The notes beneath the pieces were generated by a model. The model was not told the DNA's origin, did no database searches, and worked only from the letters and a program-made list of their open reading frames with translations. Shown here one piece after another: positions 28,884 through 38,682 of a stretch of DNA of 64,000 bases. The DNA comes from Variovorax paradoxus. GTDB taxonomy: Bacteria; Pseudomonadota; Gammaproteobacteria; Burkholderiales; Burkholderiaceae_C. The stretch is from NCBI RefSeq assembly GCF_000834655.1, contig NZ_JXQQ01000008.1, positions 1 to 64,000 of the forward strand, given 5' to 3'. Made by a program: the position numbers and the translations under genes. The first letter of the stretch is position 1. Every line of letters starts with the position of its first letter.

Positions 28884-29669
28884 ATGACCACCACCTCCCC
28901 GCTCGTCTTCATCACCGGTGCGTCGAGCGGCATCGGCCAGGCGCTGGCTTCGAGCTTCTATGACGCGGGCTATCGGCTGGCTTTGGTGGCGCGGCGCACG
29001 GCCGAGATCGAGTCGTGGGCAAACGGACGTCGACTGGACGCGAGCCGCTATCGGATCTTCAGCGCGGACGTGTCCCAGACCGACAGCATCGTCGCGGCCG
29101 GCGCCGCCTGCATCGAGCACCAGGGGCTGCCCGATGTGGTGATCGCCAACGCCGGCATCAGCGTCGGCGTCGATACCGCGGAGCGCGAGGACATCGACGT
29201 GATGGCGCGCGTCTTCGCGACCAACAACGTGGGGCTGATGGCCACCTTCCACCCGTTCGTGGCGGCAATGCGGCAGCGCGGCAGCGGGCGGCTGGTCGGC
29301 ATCGCGAGCGTCGCGGCCATCCGCGGGCTGCCGGGGCACGGCGCCTATTGCGCGAGCAAGGCGGGCGTGGTCGCGTACTGCGAAAGCCTGCGCGGCGAGT
29401 TGCACAAGAGCGGCGTCAAGGTCGTCACGCTCTGCCCAGGTTACATCGACACGCCGCTCACGCATGGCAATCGCTACGGCATGCCTTTTCTCATGAAGGC
29501 CGAGGACTTTGCCGACCAGGCGCTGCGCGACATCGAGGCCGGCACCAGCTATCGGGTGATTCCGTGGCAGATGGGCGTGATCGCCAAGATCATGCGCATG
29601 CTGCCGAACGCGCTGCTCGACCGTGTCGTGCAGGGCCGTGGGCGCAAGAAGCGCAGCGGCGAAAGCTGA
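28884..29669 (+). CDS. Short-chain dehydrogenase/reductase
   Basis: A 261-residue classical SDR: nucleotide-binding TGASSGIGQ (10-18), NAG (about 89-91), catalytic Ser in IASVAA and Tyr/Lys in YCASK (about 155-159), then PGYIDTPLT. The substrate is unknown. The C-terminus is basic (GRGRKKRSGES). It is 19 bases behind lptC and may be part of that operon, although a lipid A role is not established. It ends before a strong bidirectional terminator. Confidence 0.9.
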   Translation: MTTTSPLVFITGASSGIGQALASSFYDAGYRLALVARRTAEIESWANGRRLDASRYRIFSADVSQTDSIVAAGAACIEHQGLPDVVIANAGISVGVDTAEREDIDVMARVFATNNVGLMATFHPFVAAMRQRGSGRLVGIASVAAIRGLPGHGAYCASKAGVVAYCESLRGELHKSGVKVVTLCPGYIDTPLTHGNRYGMPFLMKAEDFADQALRDIEAGTSYRVIPWQMGVIAKIMRMLPNALLDRVVQGRGRKKRSGES

Positions 29670-29693
29670 GCCAGTCCGGCGATCCCCCAATGA

Positions 29694-29720
29694 AAAAGGC
29701 TCCCGAGGGAGCCTTTTGTC
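29694..29720. terminator. Bidirectional rho-independent terminator
   Basis: AAAAGGCTCCC (29694-29704) pairs with GGGAGCCTTTT (29707-29717) as a perfect 11-bp palindrome, with T residues downstream and A residues upstream. It separates the convergent SDR and RRM-protein genes and should stop transcription from both sides. Confidence 0.9.
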
Positions 29721-29746
29721 TTTGTATGCGTTGGGGTTCGCAGGGC

Positions 29747-30295
29747 TCAGTAGCCGCTGTTGCCACCGCCGCCGTAGCCGCCGCCGGAGCGACCACCGCC
29801 GCCACCGCCACGGGGGCCTGCGCCGTAGGGGCTGCGGAAACCGCCATCGCCACCACCGCCGCCGCCACCACTGCGGCCACCGCCGCCGCCGTAGCCGCCA
29901 CCGCCGGAACGGCCACCACCGCCGCTGCGATCGCCGCCACCACCGTAGCCGCCACCACCGCCGCCGCCGTAGCCACCGCCACCACCGCCGCCATAACCAC
30001 CGCCGCCGCCGCCGTAGCCGCCACCACCGCTGCGCGGGGGACGTGCTTCCATGGGACGTGCTTCGTTGACGACGACGCTGCGGCCGCCCAGGGGCTGGCC
30101 GTTCATGCCGTTGATGGCAGCTTGCGCTTCGGCGTCACTGCCCATCTCGACGAAGCCGAAGCCCTTCGAGCGACCGGTGTCGCGTTCCATCATGACCTTG
30201 GCGCTGGTCACTGCGCCGAATTGTCCGAATGCCTGTTCGAGATCACCGTCGCGCACCGAGTAAGGCAGGTTGCCGACGTACAGTTTGTTGCCCAT
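29747..30295 (-). CDS. Glycine-rich RRM RNA-binding protein
   Basis: A 182-residue protein with one RNA-recognition motif at 1-80 (RNP2 KLYVGNLP, RNP1 KGFGFVEM) and a C-terminal half made almost only of Gly, Tyr, Ser and Arg (GGGGYGGGG repeats with RSGG). This resembles the Rbp proteins of cyanobacteria and the cold-inducible Gly-rich RNA-binding proteins seen in many betaproteobacteria. The low-complexity tail may drive condensation or RNA annealing; this is inference. ATG 30295 has AGGAG at 8 bases; a TTG one codon upstream is not needed. Cold induction is plausible but no regulatory element was identified. Confidence 0.93.
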   Translation of the reverse strand: MGNKLYVGNLPYSVRDGDLEQAFGQFGAVTSAKVMMERDTGRSKGFGFVEMGSDAEAQAAINGMNGQPLGGRSVVVNEARPMEARPPRSGGGGYGGGGGGYGGGGGGGYGGGGGGGYGGGGDRSGGGGRSGGGGYGGGGGRSGGGGGGGDGGFRSPYGAGPRGGGGGGRSGGGYGGGGNSGY

Positions 30296-30559
30296 CAAGG
30301 GACTCCTATAAACACATCAAGAAAAGCGATGGAGTCCCGAAAGCATCACTCAAACGAGAGCCGTCGAGTCGCGCGAAACTGACCGATCACCGAACTACCC
30401 CCCGACCAAAATGAAGAGGGAGGCTCGTGCATTATGGGTGAAATATCCAAAAAGCAAGCGGGAAATTGCGTCTTGGAGTAGCACTTGTCAAAACCATGGA
30501 AAGCTAGCGCACGCTTACAGACTCGGAATGAGGCGATTGGCGCTACAGGTAGAATCCGC
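30296..30559. other. Intergenic region between divergent RRM and UPF0016 genes
   Basis: About 260 bases, AT-richer than the flanks, holding the RRM-gene 5' region. On the minus strand TTGACA (30486-30491) and CATAAT (30431-30436) are individually good promoter hexamers, but they are not spaced as a pair. TAGAAT at 30550-30555 on the plus strand is a candidate -10 for the riboswitch transcript. No ORF with coding character was seen. Confidence 0.4.
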
Positions 30560-30676
30560 CCCGTCATTGGGGAGTAGCCGCCTTCCGTTTTCGAGAAGGG
30601 CCCGCGTCAACAGACTTGTCCTGCCCCACACAGGACATGGCGCGTGCAGTAACACACCTGGCGAGACCTTTGACCG
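30560..30676 (+). ncRNA. yybP-ykoY manganese riboswitch
   Basis: The leader contains both invariant blocks of this RNA class: GGGGAGTAGCCG (30569-30580) and GCGAGACCTTTGACC (30661-30675), joined by stem-loops of the right size (AAGGGCCCGCGTCAACAGAC in between). The yybP-ykoY class binds Mn2+ and switches on exporters. The gene downstream is a UPF0016 transporter, a known class of Mn2+-related target. Confidence 0.9.
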
Positions 30677-30714
30677 TGCAACTTCGGGAATATGGCCGAA
30701 GGTGTTGCACGGTC
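30672..30714 (+). promoter_or_regulatory. Long hairpin in the riboswitch expression platform
   Basis: GACCGTGCAAC (30672-30682) is perfectly complementary to GTTGCACGGTC (30704-30714), extended by TTCGG/CCGAA inside. The 5' arm uses the GACC of the conserved riboswitch core, so this hairpin and the Mn-bound aptamer would be mutually exclusive. There is no T-tract, so the switch more probably acts on translation or Rho. Confidence 0.6.
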
Positions 30715-30751
30715 AATTGCGTCCTTCGGCCCAAGGAACCCCACGTTCATC

Positions 30752-31315
30752 ATGGAAGCTTTTCTCGTAGCAACGGGCGTCGTCGCGCTCGCGGAAATGG
30801 GCGACAAGACCCAACTCCTGGCCCTTCTTCTCGCCGCGCGGTTCAGGAAACCCTGGCCCATCGTCCTCGGCATCTTCGCGGCCACCATCGTCAACCACGC
30901 CCTGGCGGGTGCCGTCGGCAACTACATCACGCGCTGGCTCGGCCCCGAGGTGCTGCGCTGGATCCTTGGCGGCTCGTTCATCGCGATGGCCGTCTGGATG
31001 CTGATCCCCGACAAGCTCGACGATGACGATGCCCCCCGCGCCTCGCACTTCGGCGTCTTCGGCACCACGCTGATCGCGTTCTTCCTCGCCGAGATGGGCG
31101 ACAAGACCCAGATCGCCACCGTCATGCTCGCCGCCCGCTTCACGCAAGACTACTTCTGGGTCGTCGCGGGCACCACGCTCGGGATGATGCTGGCCAATGC
31201 GCCGGTGGTGTGGCTCGGCGAGAAGATCGTGCGGCGGGTGCCGATCAAGCTCGTGCACGGTATCTCGGCGGCGATCTTCCTCGTGCTGGGCATCGTGATG
31301 ATCGTCGGCTGGTAA
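30752..31315 (+). CDS. UPF0016/GDT1 (TMEM165-like) cation transporter, probable Mn2+ exporter
   Basis: A 187-residue membrane protein with two homologous halves, each with the family signature EMGDKTQ (about residues 15-21 and 112-118), and six hydrophobic segments. Members such as Vibrio MneA export Mn2+, and human TMEM165 and yeast Gdt1 move Mn2+/Ca2+. The yybP-ykoY riboswitch upstream strongly supports Mn2+ here. ATG 30752 (MEAFLVATG) is chosen because an upstream in-frame start would begin inside the riboswitch hairpin. Confidence 0.93.
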   Translation: MEAFLVATGVVALAEMGDKTQLLALLLAARFRKPWPIVLGIFAATIVNHALAGAVGNYITRWLGPEVLRWILGGSFIAMAVWMLIPDKLDDDDAPRASHFGVFGTTLIAFFLAEMGDKTQIATVMLAARFTQDYFWVVAGTTLGMMLANAPVVWLGEKIVRRVPIKLVHGISAAIFLVLGIVMIVGW

Positions 31316-31337
31316 GAGGAGGACTTCTTCAATAAAC

Positions 31338-31421
31338 GCCGCGGAACCGGCTTCACAGGGCCGAAGGTGTTGCCCCCGAAGGAGGTTGGCGAAGCGACAC
31401 GAAGTGCGCGCCGCCTGGGGG
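31338..31421 (-). repeat. Dispersed repeat, copy C (inverted)
   Basis: Read on the minus strand: CCCCCAGGCGGCGCGCACTT, CGTGTCGCTTCGCCAACC, CTTCGGGGGCAACACCTTCG, then GGCC...GAAGCCGG. It is block-for-block the repeat of 24476-24567 and 53928-54019. It begins 22 bases after the UPF0016 stop and ends just before the SAM-II leader. Confidence 0.7.
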
Positions 31422-31433
31422 ATATACTTTGCT

Positions 31434-31485
31434 CCGCGCCGATTTGCTACAGCTTGCGGGCGCTTTATAAATTCAGCTAAAGACG
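31434..31485 (+). ncRNA. SAM-II (SAM-alpha) riboswitch
   Basis: GCGCC (31436-31440) pairs with GGCGC (31459-31463) as P1. The class-specific bases follow: GATTTGCTAC in loop 1, CTTGCG before the 3' arm of P1, then TTTATAAATTCAGCTAAAG, where TATAAAT and AGCTAAA correspond to the conserved pseudoknot and SAM-binding strand. The spacing matches the known SAM-II structure. It precedes metX, a classic SAM-II target, so high SAM should shut off methionine synthesis. Confidence 0.9.
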
Positions 31486-31492
31486 GCACCGG

Positions 31493-31527
31493 AACCCGGC
31501 TCGTTTTTGGCGAGGCCGGGTTTTTTC
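31493..31527 (+). terminator. Intrinsic terminator between SAM-II riboswitch and metX
   Basis: AACCCGGC-TCG and CGAG-GCCGGGTT form a stem with one bulge around a TTTTTGG loop, followed by TTTTTT. It ends only a few bases before the metX ATG at 31532. It appears to be a transcriptional expression platform, or also a sequester of the ribosome site, because the only GAGG near the start lies within its 3' arm. Confidence 0.85.
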
Positions 31528-31531
31528 ATTC

Positions 31532-32689
31532 ATGTCGTCACCTCCTCTGGTCGTCAGTCCACAGTCGATGCAGTTCGCAGGCCCGCTGGCCCTGCGCAGC
31601 GGCGCATCGATCAGCGACTACACGCTCGCCTACGAAACCTACGGCACCCTCAATGCCGACCGCAGCAACGCGGTGCTGGTTTGCCATGCGCTGAACGCCT
31701 CGCACCACGTGGCGGGCGTCTATGAAGGCCAGGCCCGCTCCGAGGGCTGGTGGGACAACATGGTCGGCCCGGGCAAGCCCGTCGACACCGACCGTTTCTT
31801 CGTGATCGGCGTGAACAACCTAGGCTCCTGCTTCGGCTCGACCGGCCCGATGCACGTGAACCCCGTCACCGGGCGGGTCTACGGCGCCGACTTCCCGGTG
31901 GTCACCGTCGAAGACTGGGTGGATGCGCAGGCCGTGCTGCTCGATGCCCTGGGCATCCGGACGCTCGCGGCCGTGATGGGCGGCAGCCTCGGCGGCATGC
32001 AGGCGCTCTCGTGGACGCTGCAGTACCCCGATCGCGTGCGCCACGCCGTGGTGGTGGCCAGCGCCCCCAACCTCACGGCCGAGAACATCGCCTTCAACGA
32101 GGTGGCGCGCCGCGCCATCGTGACCGACCCCGACTTCCACGGCGGCCACTTCTACGAACACGGCGTGATCCCCAAGCGGGGCCTGCGCATCGCGCGGATG
32201 ATCGGCCACATCACGTACCTGAGCGACGACGTGATGAACGAAAAGTTCGGGCGCATCCTGCGCAGCGCCGTCGAAGGCGAGGCGGCGGGGCTGGACTACC
32301 GCTACTCCACGCAGGACGTCGAATTCCAGATCGAGAGCTACCTGCGCTACCAGGGCGACAAGTTCAGCGAGTACTTCGATGCCAACACCTACCTCCTTAT
32401 CACCCGCGCGCTCGATTACTTCGACCCCGCGCGCAGCCACGGAGGCCAGCTCAGCACGGCGCTCGCGAAGGCGACCGCCAAATTCCTGCTCGTGAGCTTC
32501 AAGACCGATTGGCGCTTCTCCCCCGCGCGCAGCCGCGAGCTGGTGAAGGCGTTGCTCGACAACCGCCGCAACGTGAGCTACGCCGAAATCGATGCGCCGC
32601 ACGGCCACGACGCCTTCCTGCTGGACGACGTGCGCTACATCGGCGTGGTGCGCTCGTACTTCGAACGCGTCGCCAAGGAAATCCAATGA
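31532..32689 (+). CDS. metX: Homoserine O-acyltransferase (MetX)
   Basis: A 385-residue alpha/beta-hydrolase that acylates homoserine in methionine synthesis. The nucleophile elbow [10 protein letters not shown] (Ser152) and the C-terminal triad residues in APHGHDAF are visible, with the oxyanion motif [12 protein letters not shown]. Recent work shows that MetX enzymes can use acetyl- or succinyl-CoA; the choice cannot be read safely here. The SAM-II riboswitch and terminator control it. It overlaps metW by four bases (ATGA). Confidence 0.95.
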   Translation: MSSPPLVVSPQSMQFAGPLALRSGASISDYTLAYETYGTLNADRSNAVLVCHALNASHHVAGVYEGQARSEGWWDNMVGPGKPVDTDRFFVIGVNNLGSCFGSTGPMHVNPVTGRVYGADFPVVTVEDWVDAQAVLLDALGIRTLAAVMGGSLGGMQALSWTLQYPDRVRHAVVVASAPNLTAENIAFNEVARRAIVTDPDFHGGHFYEHGVIPKRGLRIARMIGHITYLSDDVMNEKFGRILRSAVEGEAAGLDYRYSTQDVEFQIESYLRYQGDKFSEYFDANTYLLITRALDYFDPARSHGGQLSTALAKATAKFLLVSFKTDWRFSPARSRELVKALLDNRRNVSYAEIDAPHGHDAFLLDDVRYIGVVRSYFERVAKEIQ

Positions 32690-33273
32690 GCGACCTCGAC
32701 AACCAGAAACTCATTGCCGCGCTCGTGCCCGAAGGCGCGCGCGTGCTCGACCTGGGCTGCGGCGATGGCGCGCTGCTCGACCTCTTGCAGCGCGAGCGCG
32801 GCTGCACCGGCTACGGCGTGGAGATCGCCGACGGCAACGTGCTGCAGTGCATTCGCCGCGGCGTCGACGTGATCCAGCTCAACCTGGACGAAGGCCTCGC
32901 GATGTTCGACGACGCCTCCTTCGACGTCGTGCTGCAGATCGACACCCTGCAGCACCTGCGCAACGCCGAGGTGATGCTGCGCGAGACCGCGCGAGTCGGC
33001 CGCATCGGCATCGTCGCCTTCCCTAATTTCGCGCACTGGCCCAACCGCCTGAGCGTGGCGCGCGGCCGCATGCCGGTGACGCGGCGGCTGCCCTACCAGT
33101 GGTACGACACGCCCAACATCCGCGTGGGCACCTACAAGGACTTCGAGGTGCTTGCCGGCAAGAACAACCTGCGCGTGCTCGATGCCTTCGGCCTGCAGAA
33201 CGGGCGCGATGTGCGCTGGCTGCCCAACGCGCGCGCCAGCACGGCGGTCTTCAAGTTCGAGCGGGGCGGCTGA
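32686..33273 (+). CDS. metW: Methionine biosynthesis protein MetW
   Basis: A 195-residue class I methyltransferase-fold protein with SAM motif [15 protein letters not shown] (about 20-34). MetW is the usual partner of MetX in Proteobacteria and is needed for its activity in several species. It contains the conserved [10 protein letters not shown] segment and YDTPNIR. Coupled to metX by ATGA. Confidence 0.94.
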   Translation: MSDLDNQKLIAALVPEGARVLDLGCGDGALLDLLQRERGCTGYGVEIADGNVLQCIRRGVDVIQLNLDEGLAMFDDASFDVVLQIDTLQHLRNAEVMLRETARVGRIGIVAFPNFAHWPNRLSVARGRMPVTRRLPYQWYDTPNIRVGTYKDFEVLAGKNNLRVLDAFGLQNGRDVRWLPNARASTAVFKFERGG

Positions 33274-33295
33274 ACACCGCGCGCGAACGCACCGG

Positions 33296-33883
33296 ATGAG
33301 CTTCACGCTGGCGCAGCCGGTTCACAGCGAGCTGGTCATCAAGAAGAGCCGGTTCATCGGCTGCGTGCAGCCGGTGGCAGACCGCGCCGCCGCATTGGCG
33401 GTCGTTGCATCGCTGCGCACGGAGCACCCTCAGGCCGCGCACGTGTGCTGGGCGCTGATGGCGGGCGGGCAATCGGCCGCCAACGACGATGGCGAGCCCG
33501 GCGGCACGGCCGGCCGCCCCATGCTCGAAGTGCTGCGCCATCAACAGATCGAGGGCTCGCTCGCCACCGTGGTGCGCTATTTCGGCGGCGTGAAGCTCGG
33601 CGCCGGCGGCCTCGTGCGCGCCTACACCGATGCCATTGCGCAGGCGCTGCTCGGCGCCACGCTCGTGCCGCTGGTGCGGCAGCGCAGCCTGCGCTGCGCC
33701 GTGCCCTATGCGCTCGAAGGATTGGTGCGGCGCGAGATGGCTGCCGTCGGCGCGGTGCTCGACAGCGTGCAGCACGCCGACGAGGTGCACTTCGCCTTCA
33801 CCCTCCCCGAGCCTGAAGCGAATGCCTTCATCGCGCGCCTCGACGATGCTGCGCAAGGGCGCGTCGTCTGGCAGCCGGCGTGA
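33296..33883 (+). CDS. YigZ/IMPACT family protein
   Basis: A 195-residue IMPACT/YigZ family protein with the signature DDGEPGGTAGRPML (about 63-76) and VVRYFGGVKLGAGGLVRAY (about 91-109). Family members bind nucleic acids or act on translation; the E. coli YigZ role is unclear. The two-domain layout (UPF0029 plus DUF1949) fits the length. Its 3' end overlaps the convergent ion-channel gene by 56 bases, so both C-termini are read from the same DNA. Confidence 0.9.
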   Translation: MSFTLAQPVHSELVIKKSRFIGCVQPVADRAAALAVVASLRTEHPQAAHVCWALMAGGQSAANDDGEPGGTAGRPMLEVLRHQQIEGSLATVVRYFGGVKLGAGGLVRAYTDAIAQALLGATLVPLVRQRSLRCAVPYALEGLVRREMAAVGAVLDSVQHADEVHFAFTLPEPEANAFIARLDDAAQGRVVWQPA

Positions 33884-34754
33884 GCCGCCGCGGCGGCGTG
33901 GCGGGCGGCGGTGTCATCGCGAGGATGCCGCGGCCGGTCAGCGGCACGACCTCGTCGTCGGGGCCGCGCCGTGCCATCTCGGCGGTCACGATGCCCGTGG
34001 GCACGGCCAGCACGCCCCAGCCCAGCAGCATCATCACCGAGGCGATCGCGCGGCCCAGGTCGGTCTTGGGCACGAGGTCGCCGAAGCCCACCGTGGCCAT
34101 CGTCGAGATGGCCCAGTAGATCGCCACCGGAATGCTCGTGAAGCCGTGCACCGGCCCTTCGACCACGTACATCAGCGTGCCCATCACCAGCACCACCAGC
34201 ATCACGAAGCCGACGAACACCGTGATCTTGCGACGGCTCGCCGCCACGGCCGACACCAGCGCGCGGTACTCCACCGAGTAACGCGAAAGCTTGAAGATGC
34301 GGAACACGCGCAGGAGCCGCAGGATGCGCACGTCGATGAGATACGCGAACTCCGGCGCGAGCACCACGAGAAAGGTCGGCAGCAGCGCAAGCAGGTCGAT
34401 CACGCCGTAGAAGCTGGTGGCATAGCGCAAGGGCCGCTTCACGCAGGCCAGGCGCCCGATGTATTCGAGCGTGAAGAGCCCCGTGAAGACCCATTCGAGC
34501 ACGCCGAACACACGGCCCCAGTGCTGGTGGATCGACTGCACGCTGTCCAGGATCACGACCACCACGCTGGTCACGATCACCGCGATGAGGATCAGGTCGA
34601 ACAGGCGGCCCAGCCGCGATTCCGATTCGAAGATCACCGAGAACAACGCGCGCCGCCAGCCGTCTGCCGGCTTGCCGAAGCGGGCGTCGCCCACGGCCGT
34701 TTCGGCCACTGCATGAACGGGGGATGCGGCGGTGCTTTGCAAGGGGGTCGTCAT
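33828..34754 (-). CDS. Voltage-gated K+ channel-like ion transport protein
   Basis: A 308-residue six-TM channel subunit. The S4 voltage sensor LRLLRVFRIFKLSRYSVEYR carries regularly spaced Arg residues, and the pore helix ends in TMATVGFGDLVP, a K+-selective filter. This is the layout of bacterial Kv channels such as KvAP and Kch-like proteins. The C-terminal 45 residues are Arg/Pro-rich. Start ATG 34754 (MTTPLQST); an upstream in-frame extension is possible but poorly supported. It overlaps the YigZ gene tail to tail. Confidence 0.9.
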   Translation of the reverse strand: MTTPLQSTAASPVHAVAETAVGDARFGKPADGWRRALFSVIFESESRLGRLFDLILIAVIVTSVVVVILDSVQSIHQHWGRVFGVLEWVFTGLFTLEYIGRLACVKRPLRYATSFYGVIDLLALLPTFLVVLAPEFAYLIDVRILRLLRVFRIFKLSRYSVEYRALVSAVAASRRKITVFVGFVMLVVLVMGTLMYVVEGPVHGFTSIPVAIYWAISTMATVGFGDLVPKTDLGRAIASVMMLLGWGVLAVPTGIVTAEMARRGPDDEVVPLTGRGILAMTPPPATPPRRLTPAARRRALAQHRRGAR

Positions 34755-34888
34755 CGTCCGTGGATTAGGGTCTACTGTCGTGCCATTGTCGAGGCGCATC
34801 GTCTTATTCGGTTACGCCTCTTGCGCAATGAAGTGCGGCACGCCGTAAGTGCGTTCTTACGATAGTCCCTTTCTTGAGGAGCTCCCCA

Positions 34889-35413
34889 TTGGCTACACAG
34901 TCCCCCTTCTTCGGCAAGCGCGATCGTGACACCGACTCGTTGACATCCCGCCCCGCACCGCTGGTCGGTTCGGGCACCAATCTGTCGGGCACGCCCGTCA
35001 ATCCCTCCTCGTTGACCGCGCAGCAGGGCGGCCTCAATGCCGCCGCAGCGGCAGCACCCGTCGCCAAGGAAGGCGGCAGCAAGCTCACCGTCGGCCCGAA
35101 CATCAAGCTGAAGGGCGTCGAGATCACCGATTGCGACACGCTCGTGGTCGAAGGCCTGGTCGAAGCGACCATGGACTCGCGCCTGATGCAGATCGCCGAG
35201 CAGGGCGAATTCAAGGGCTCGGCCGAAATAGACATCGCAGAAATCCGCGGCGTCTTCGACGGCAACCTCACGGTGCGCGAAAAGCTCGTGATCCACTCGA
35301 CCGGCAAGGTCACCGGCAAGATCCGCTACGGCAAGATCGTGATCGAAGAAGGCGGCCAGCTGTCCGGCGAAATCAGCTTCGGCGCCAAGCCGTCGCTTCA
35401 GGCTGCGGCCTAA
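34889..35413 (+). CDS. Bactofilin
   Basis: A 174-residue bactofilin: a disordered N-terminal tail of about 70 residues (Ser/Pro/Ala-rich) and a beta-helix core (LTVGPNIKLKGVEITDCDTLVVEGLVEA to GQLSGEISFG). Bactofilins polymerise without nucleotide into scaffolds for cell-wall enzymes or polar structures. Here the start codon is TTG at 34889, with GAGGAG seven bases upstream; there is no ATG in the region. The stop overlaps the convergent DUF72 gene by four bases. Confidence 0.9.
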   Translation: MATQSPFFGKRDRDTDSLTSRPAPLVGSGTNLSGTPVNPSSLTAQQGGLNAAAAAAPVAKEGGSKLTVGPNIKLKGVEITDCDTLVVEGLVEATMDSRLMQIAEQGEFKGSAEIDIAEIRGVFDGNLTVREKLVIHSTGKVTGKIRYGKIVIEEGGQLSGEISFGAKPSLQAAA

Positions 35414-36192
35414 GCCTCTTCGGGGGGCTTCCACCCCAGGCGCTCCAACAAGGCACCGGCCGCGGCCGGTGCTCTTTCTTTTGCGCCATTGATGAAGTAG
35501 ACGAACACGTCGCGCTTCTTCGGCGATCCGGTCCAGCCCTGCGCGCGCTCGGCCCAGGCATCGAGCGCTTTCGGTCCATACCCTGTCTTGAGCTTCGCAT
35601 CGGCCATCATGAGCCGCGCATAGGCGACGTCGCCTTCGGGCTCCTCGAACGACGGGAATTTGTCCGCGTCGGTGAACACGGTCGAGACCTTGTGCTTCTT
35701 CGCGAGCGCCTTGTACGCGGGCGTGATGAAGCTCTCGTGCCTCACATCCATCACGTGGCGCAGCACGCGGCTGCCTTCCTTCTTCGGCAGCAGTTCCAGG
35801 AAGGCCTCGAAGTCCTCCGCATCGAACTGCTTGGTCGGCATGAACTGCCACACGATCGGCCCGAGCTTGTCGCCCAGCTCGCTCACGCCGCTGTCGATGA
35901 AGCGCTGGATCGACTCGCCCGCGGTCGCCAGCACCTTGCGGTTGGTGGTGAAGCGCGAGGCCTTCATCGAGAACACGAAGTCCGCCGGCGTGTCGTCGTG
36001 CCATTTGCGGAAGGTCTCGGGCTTGAAGGTGCTGTAGTAGGTGCCGTTGATCTCGATGGCGCTCACGTGGCGACTCGCGTAGTTCAACTCCTTGGCCTGC
36101 GCGAGCCCCTTGGGATAGAAGTTGTCGCGCCAGGGCTCGTAGGTCCAGCCGCCGATGCCTACCTTGATCCGAGTCGATGTTGCCTTGCTCAC
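35410..36192 (-). CDS. DUF72 domain protein
   Basis: A 260-residue DUF72 (YecE-like) TIM-barrel protein: KVGIGGWTYEPWRDNFYP start, VSAIEINGTYYSTFKPET and the C-terminal DVFVYFINGAKERAP. The biochemical role of this widespread family is unknown to me. It is monocistronic and convergent with the bactofilin gene. Confidence 0.9.
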   Translation of the reverse strand: MSKATSTRIKVGIGGWTYEPWRDNFYPKGLAQAKELNYASRHVSAIEINGTYYSTFKPETFRKWHDDTPADFVFSMKASRFTTNRKVLATAGESIQRFIDSGVSELGDKLGPIVWQFMPTKQFDAEDFEAFLELLPKKEGSRVLRHVMDVRHESFITPAYKALAKKHKVSTVFTDADKFPSFEEPEGDVAYARLMMADAKLKTGYGPKALDAWAERAQGWTGSPKKRDVFVYFINGAKERAPAAAGALLERLGWKPPEEA

Positions 36193-36283
36193 ATTGCGCT
36201 CCGGGTTGAGATCGCCCGCACTCTACGCGCGCTCGCCGCGAGGCGCAAAATGCGCTTTTTCGTCCCACGCGGAGAACCCACCG

Positions 36284-37795
<1,512 letters not shown>

Positions 37796-37817
37796 GCGAC
37801 TTGCCAAGAGTGCACCT

Positions 37818-38672
37818 GTGAGAGACGCGCTGCCGCTGCCGCAGCGCGTGCCGCTGTCCACCCCGGACGGCCAGACGCTGGCGCTGCGCCGCTTGCCCGT
37901 CGCCGGGGCGCCTCGCGCCGTGGTGGTCGTGGTGCACGGGCTCGGCGAGCATGCGGGGCGCTATCACGGGCTCGCGAAGCGGCTGCACGAATGGGGCTTC
38001 GCGGTCTGGGCGCACGACCATCACGGACACGGCGAATCGACCGGTGCGCGCGGCGGACTGCCGAGCGAGCTTCGATTGGTCGAAGACCTCGCGCTGGTCA
38101 TCGACGACGCGCGCCGCGAGAACCCCGGCGTGCCGGTCGTGCTGCTGGGGCACAGCCTTGGCGGACTGGTCGCGGCAAGTCTGGTCGCACGCGGCGTGCG
38201 GCCTGTCGACGGCCTGGTGCTCTCGTCGCCGGGGCTCGATCCGGGCTTGAGCGGGTTCCAGAAGGCGCTGCTTGCGGTGCTTCCGCGCATCGCGCCAAAC
38301 CTGCGCGTGGGCAACGGGCTGGACGACAACTTTCTCTCGCACGACCGCGCCGTGGTGCAGGCCTATCGCGACGATCCGCTCACGCACGACCGCATCGGCA
38401 GCCGGCTCGCGCGGTTCCTGGCGTACGAAGGCGCCACGGTGCAGGAGGCGGCGGCGCGCTGGCCGGTGCAGACGCTGCAGATCTATGCGGGCGACGACCG
38501 GCTCGTGAAGCCCGCCGCGAGCCGCGCATTCGCTGCGGCCGCCGCGCCCAGCGGCAGGGTCGAAGCGCATTGCTTCGAGACCCTGTACCACGAGATCTTC
38601 AACGAGCTGGACGCCGAGCCCGTATTCGCCGCGCTGCAGCGCTGGCTCGACAAGCGGTTCCCGCCGCGCTGA
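37818..38672 (+). CDS. Alpha/beta hydrolase (monoacylglycerol lipase-like)
   Basis: A 284-residue hydrolase with HGLGEHAGRY near 38, nucleophile GHSLGG near 112, Asp in YAGDDRLV and His in CFETLYHEIFNE, an intact triad. The pattern HGLGEHAGRY with DHHGHGES is typical of monoglyceride-lipase-like hydrolases. It starts with GTG at 37818, 22 bases after the M20 gene stop, and is probably cotranscribed with it. It is cytoplasmic. Confidence 0.9.
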   Translation: MRDALPLPQRVPLSTPDGQTLALRRLPVAGAPRAVVVVVHGLGEHAGRYHGLAKRLHEWGFAVWAHDHHGHGESTGARGGLPSELRLVEDLALVIDDARRENPGVPVVLLGHSLGGLVAASLVARGVRPVDGLVLSSPGLDPGLSGFQKALLAVLPRIAPNLRVGNGLDDNFLSHDRAVVQAYRDDPLTHDRIGSRLARFLAYEGATVQEAAARWPVQTLQIYAGDDRLVKPAASRAFAAAAAPSGRVEAHCFETLYHEIFNELDAEPVFAALQRWLDKRFPPR

Positions 38673-38682
38673 CCAGACAACG

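Noticed and set aside
29760-30040. Repeated GCC/ACC-like units that could be taken for a tandem-repeat or CRISPR-like array
   Set aside because: They are the codons of the glycine-rich tail in the RRM gene; units are irregular and there are no spacers.
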